A stretch of 64,000 nucleotides of DNA from Solimonas terrae (GTDB lineage Bacteria > Pseudomonadota > Gammaproteobacteria > Nevskiales > Nevskiaceae), in contig NZ_JAAMOW010000005.1 of assembly GCF_011067135.1 (NCBI RefSeq), positions 1-64,000 of the forward strand. The letters are read 5' to 3'. The position numbers and the translations under genes are program-made. Below the pieces are notes generated by a model. That model saw only the letters and a program-made list of their open reading frames with translations. It did no database searches and had not been told where the DNA came from. The stretch's first letter is position 1. Each line of letters begins with the position of its first letter. Shown here piece after piece: positions 63,063 to 64,000 of the stretch.

Positions 63063-63627
63063 GTCGATGGACCCGCTGCTCAAGCTCGCGATCGGCGCGC
63101 TTGAAGACATGAAGGCGCAGAACATCACCGTCCTCGACGTGATGAAACTGACGACGGTCACCGACACGATGATCATCTGCACCGGCACGTCGAACCGCCA
63201 CGTCAAGTCGCTGGCACAGAATGTCGCCGAAGACGCCAAGCATGCCGGCTTCCAGCCGCTCGGCATCGAAGGCACCGAGCAGGGCGAATGGGTGCTGGTC
63301 GATCTCGGCGGGGTGGTCGTGCACGTCATGCAGGCGCAGGCGCGTGCGTTCTATCAGCTCGAAAAGCTCTGGGCCGTCGCCGAAGAGGCCGAGGCCGCGC
63401 CGGTCGTGAAGAAGCCGGCCAAGCCGCAGCGCAGCACGACGACCAAGGCCAGGCGCGCCGCCGCCAAGGCGGCCGGCGTCAAGGCCAAGCCGGTCAACGC
63501 CGGCGTCAAGAAACGCGCCCCGTCCAAAGCGGCGGCCGGCGCCACCGGCAAGGCGCCCGCGAAGAACGCCGCCGCCGGCAAGCCTGCCGCGAAGAAGGCG
63601 GCACCGCGCAAGGCTGCCCGCAAGTAG
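63046..63627 (+). CDS. rsfS: ribosome silencing factor RsfS with long basic tail
   Basis: Binds ribosomal protein L14 and blocks subunit joining during starvation. The RsfS domain covers about residues 8-112 (MKLTTVTDTMIICTGTSNRH and EQGEWVLVDLGGVVVHVMQA). An unusual tail of about 70 residues rich in Lys and Ala follows (AKKAAPRKAARK at the end). Standard RsfS is about 105-120 residues. AGGA is 5 bases before ATG 63046; ATG 63067 is an alternative. Confidence 0.92.
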   Translation: MPRNTKSMDPLLKLAIGALEDMKAQNITVLDVMKLTTVTDTMIICTGTSNRHVKSLAQNVAEDAKHAGFQPLGIEGTEQGEWVLVDLGGVVVHVMQAQARAFYQLEKLWAVAEEAEAAPVVKKPAKPQRSTTTKARRAAAKAAGVKAKPVNAGVKKRAPSKAAAGATGKAPAKNAAAGKPAAKKAAPRKAARK

Positions 63628-63651
63628 CCGCGCGTCGCGCGCGATCCGGGC

Positions 63652-64000
63652 ATGCGCATCTGGCTGATCGCCGTCGGCACGCGCATGCCGGACTGGGTGG
63701 AAACCGCGTATCGCGACTACGCTGCGCGCCTGCCGCATGAATGCCGGCTCGAACTGGTCGAGATCGCGCCGGCGCAGCGCGGCAAGAACGCCGATCTGGC
63801 GCGCGCCAAACACCAGGAAGGCGAGAAGATCCTCAAGGCCTTGCCGCGGGATGCGCTGATCATCGCGCTCGACGAACACGGCCGTCAGCATGGCAGTGTC
63901 GAATGGGCAGGCGAGCTGAAAGCCTGGATGCAGTCAGGGCGCGATACCTGTCTGCTGATCGGCGGCCCGGACGGACACTCACCCGAAGTGCTGGCACGCG
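63652..64000 (+). CDS. rlmH: 23S rRNA (pseudouridine1915-N3)-methyltransferase RlmH, partial
   Basis: Cut by the window end after about 116 residues of an expected 155. It starts MRIWLIAVGTRMPDWVETAY and continues through ALIIALDEHGRQHGSVEWAG to LLIGGPDGHSPEVLAR, the SAM-binding trefoil-knot region of SPOUT RlmH. It follows rsfS by 24 bases, the conserved nadD-rsfS-rlmH order. Confidence 0.93.
   Translation, partial: MRIWLIAVGTRMPDWVETAYRDYAARLPHECRLELVEIAPAQRGKNADLARAKHQEGEKILKALPRDALIIALDEHGRQHGSVEWAGELKAWMQSGRDTCLLIGGPDGHSPEVLAR

Overview
The window is 64 kb of a high-GC, densely coded chromosome from a gammaproteobacterium. Several blocks match conserved gammaproteobacterial gene orders: minCDE-fpr; trpGDC-crp(vfr)-osmC-speD-coq7 (the Pseudomonas order); holA-proA-nadD-rsfS-rlmH; and rpe...trpE split away from trpGDC. 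DUF3014 and DUF6491 proteins, a cytochrome P450, FadD, a phasin-like protein and a MaoC protein make a Nevskiales/Xanthomonadales-like lineage my best guess. That placement is inference from gene content, not a phylogeny. I saw no rRNA, tRNA, CRISPR array, prophage or intact insertion sequence.

Layout. 1-1068: a low-GC hypothetical membrane gene beside debris of a REP-associated tyrosine transposase (RAYT). 1069-11145: housekeeping and envelope genes (BaiN/YhiN-type flavoprotein, DEAD-box helicase, rluF, YbhN-like protein, P450, a run of small envelope proteins, a GcvA-like regulator). 11360-18013: the Anbu cluster, consisting of a large transglutaminase, the Anbu proteasome-like protease, an alpha-E protein and an ATP-grasp protein. 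18132-20898: minCDE and fpr. 21133-25240: fadD, a BrkB-type protein, a phasin-like protein. 25389-27409: two multiheme cytochromes c. 27428-30414: DUF6489-like, MAPEG, GNAT, MarC, purC. 30797-33644: rpe, a secreted protein, trpE with a leader peptide. 33645-37739: repeat-rich DNA with a flavoprotein and rlmA. 37740-42787: accessory genes (two GFA proteins, SPFH lipoprotein, MaoC, a secreted repeat protein). 42963-54189: a multidrug efflux/electrophile-detoxification operon, its divergent TetR regulator and an LpxR-like gene. 54528-64000: trpGDC (with a second leader peptide), crp, osmC, speD, coq7, holA, proA, nadD, rsfS and the start of rlmH.

The most interesting unit is 42963-54282. A complete RND pump (adaptor, permease, outer-membrane channel) is interleaved in one transcription direction with an SDR, a truncated SDR paralogue, thioredoxin, an old-yellow-enzyme ene-reductase and a glutathione transferase. 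A cysteine-rich TetR gene diverges from it. A pair of 16-bp operators (GTTACC...GGTAAC type) lies between tetR and the pump, and an equivalent pair with the same promoter geometry precedes the LpxR-like lipid A deacylase gene 2 kb away. This predicts a small regulon combining efflux, chemical reduction or conjugation of electrophiles, and outer-membrane remodelling.

Other points: two separate Trp-codon leader peptides, before trpE and trpGDC, each followed by a similar 7-bp hairpin; three composite repeats of about 170-214 bp between trpE and the flavoprotein gene, plus several REP-type inverted pairs; and Lys/Ala-rich tails on several unrelated proteins.
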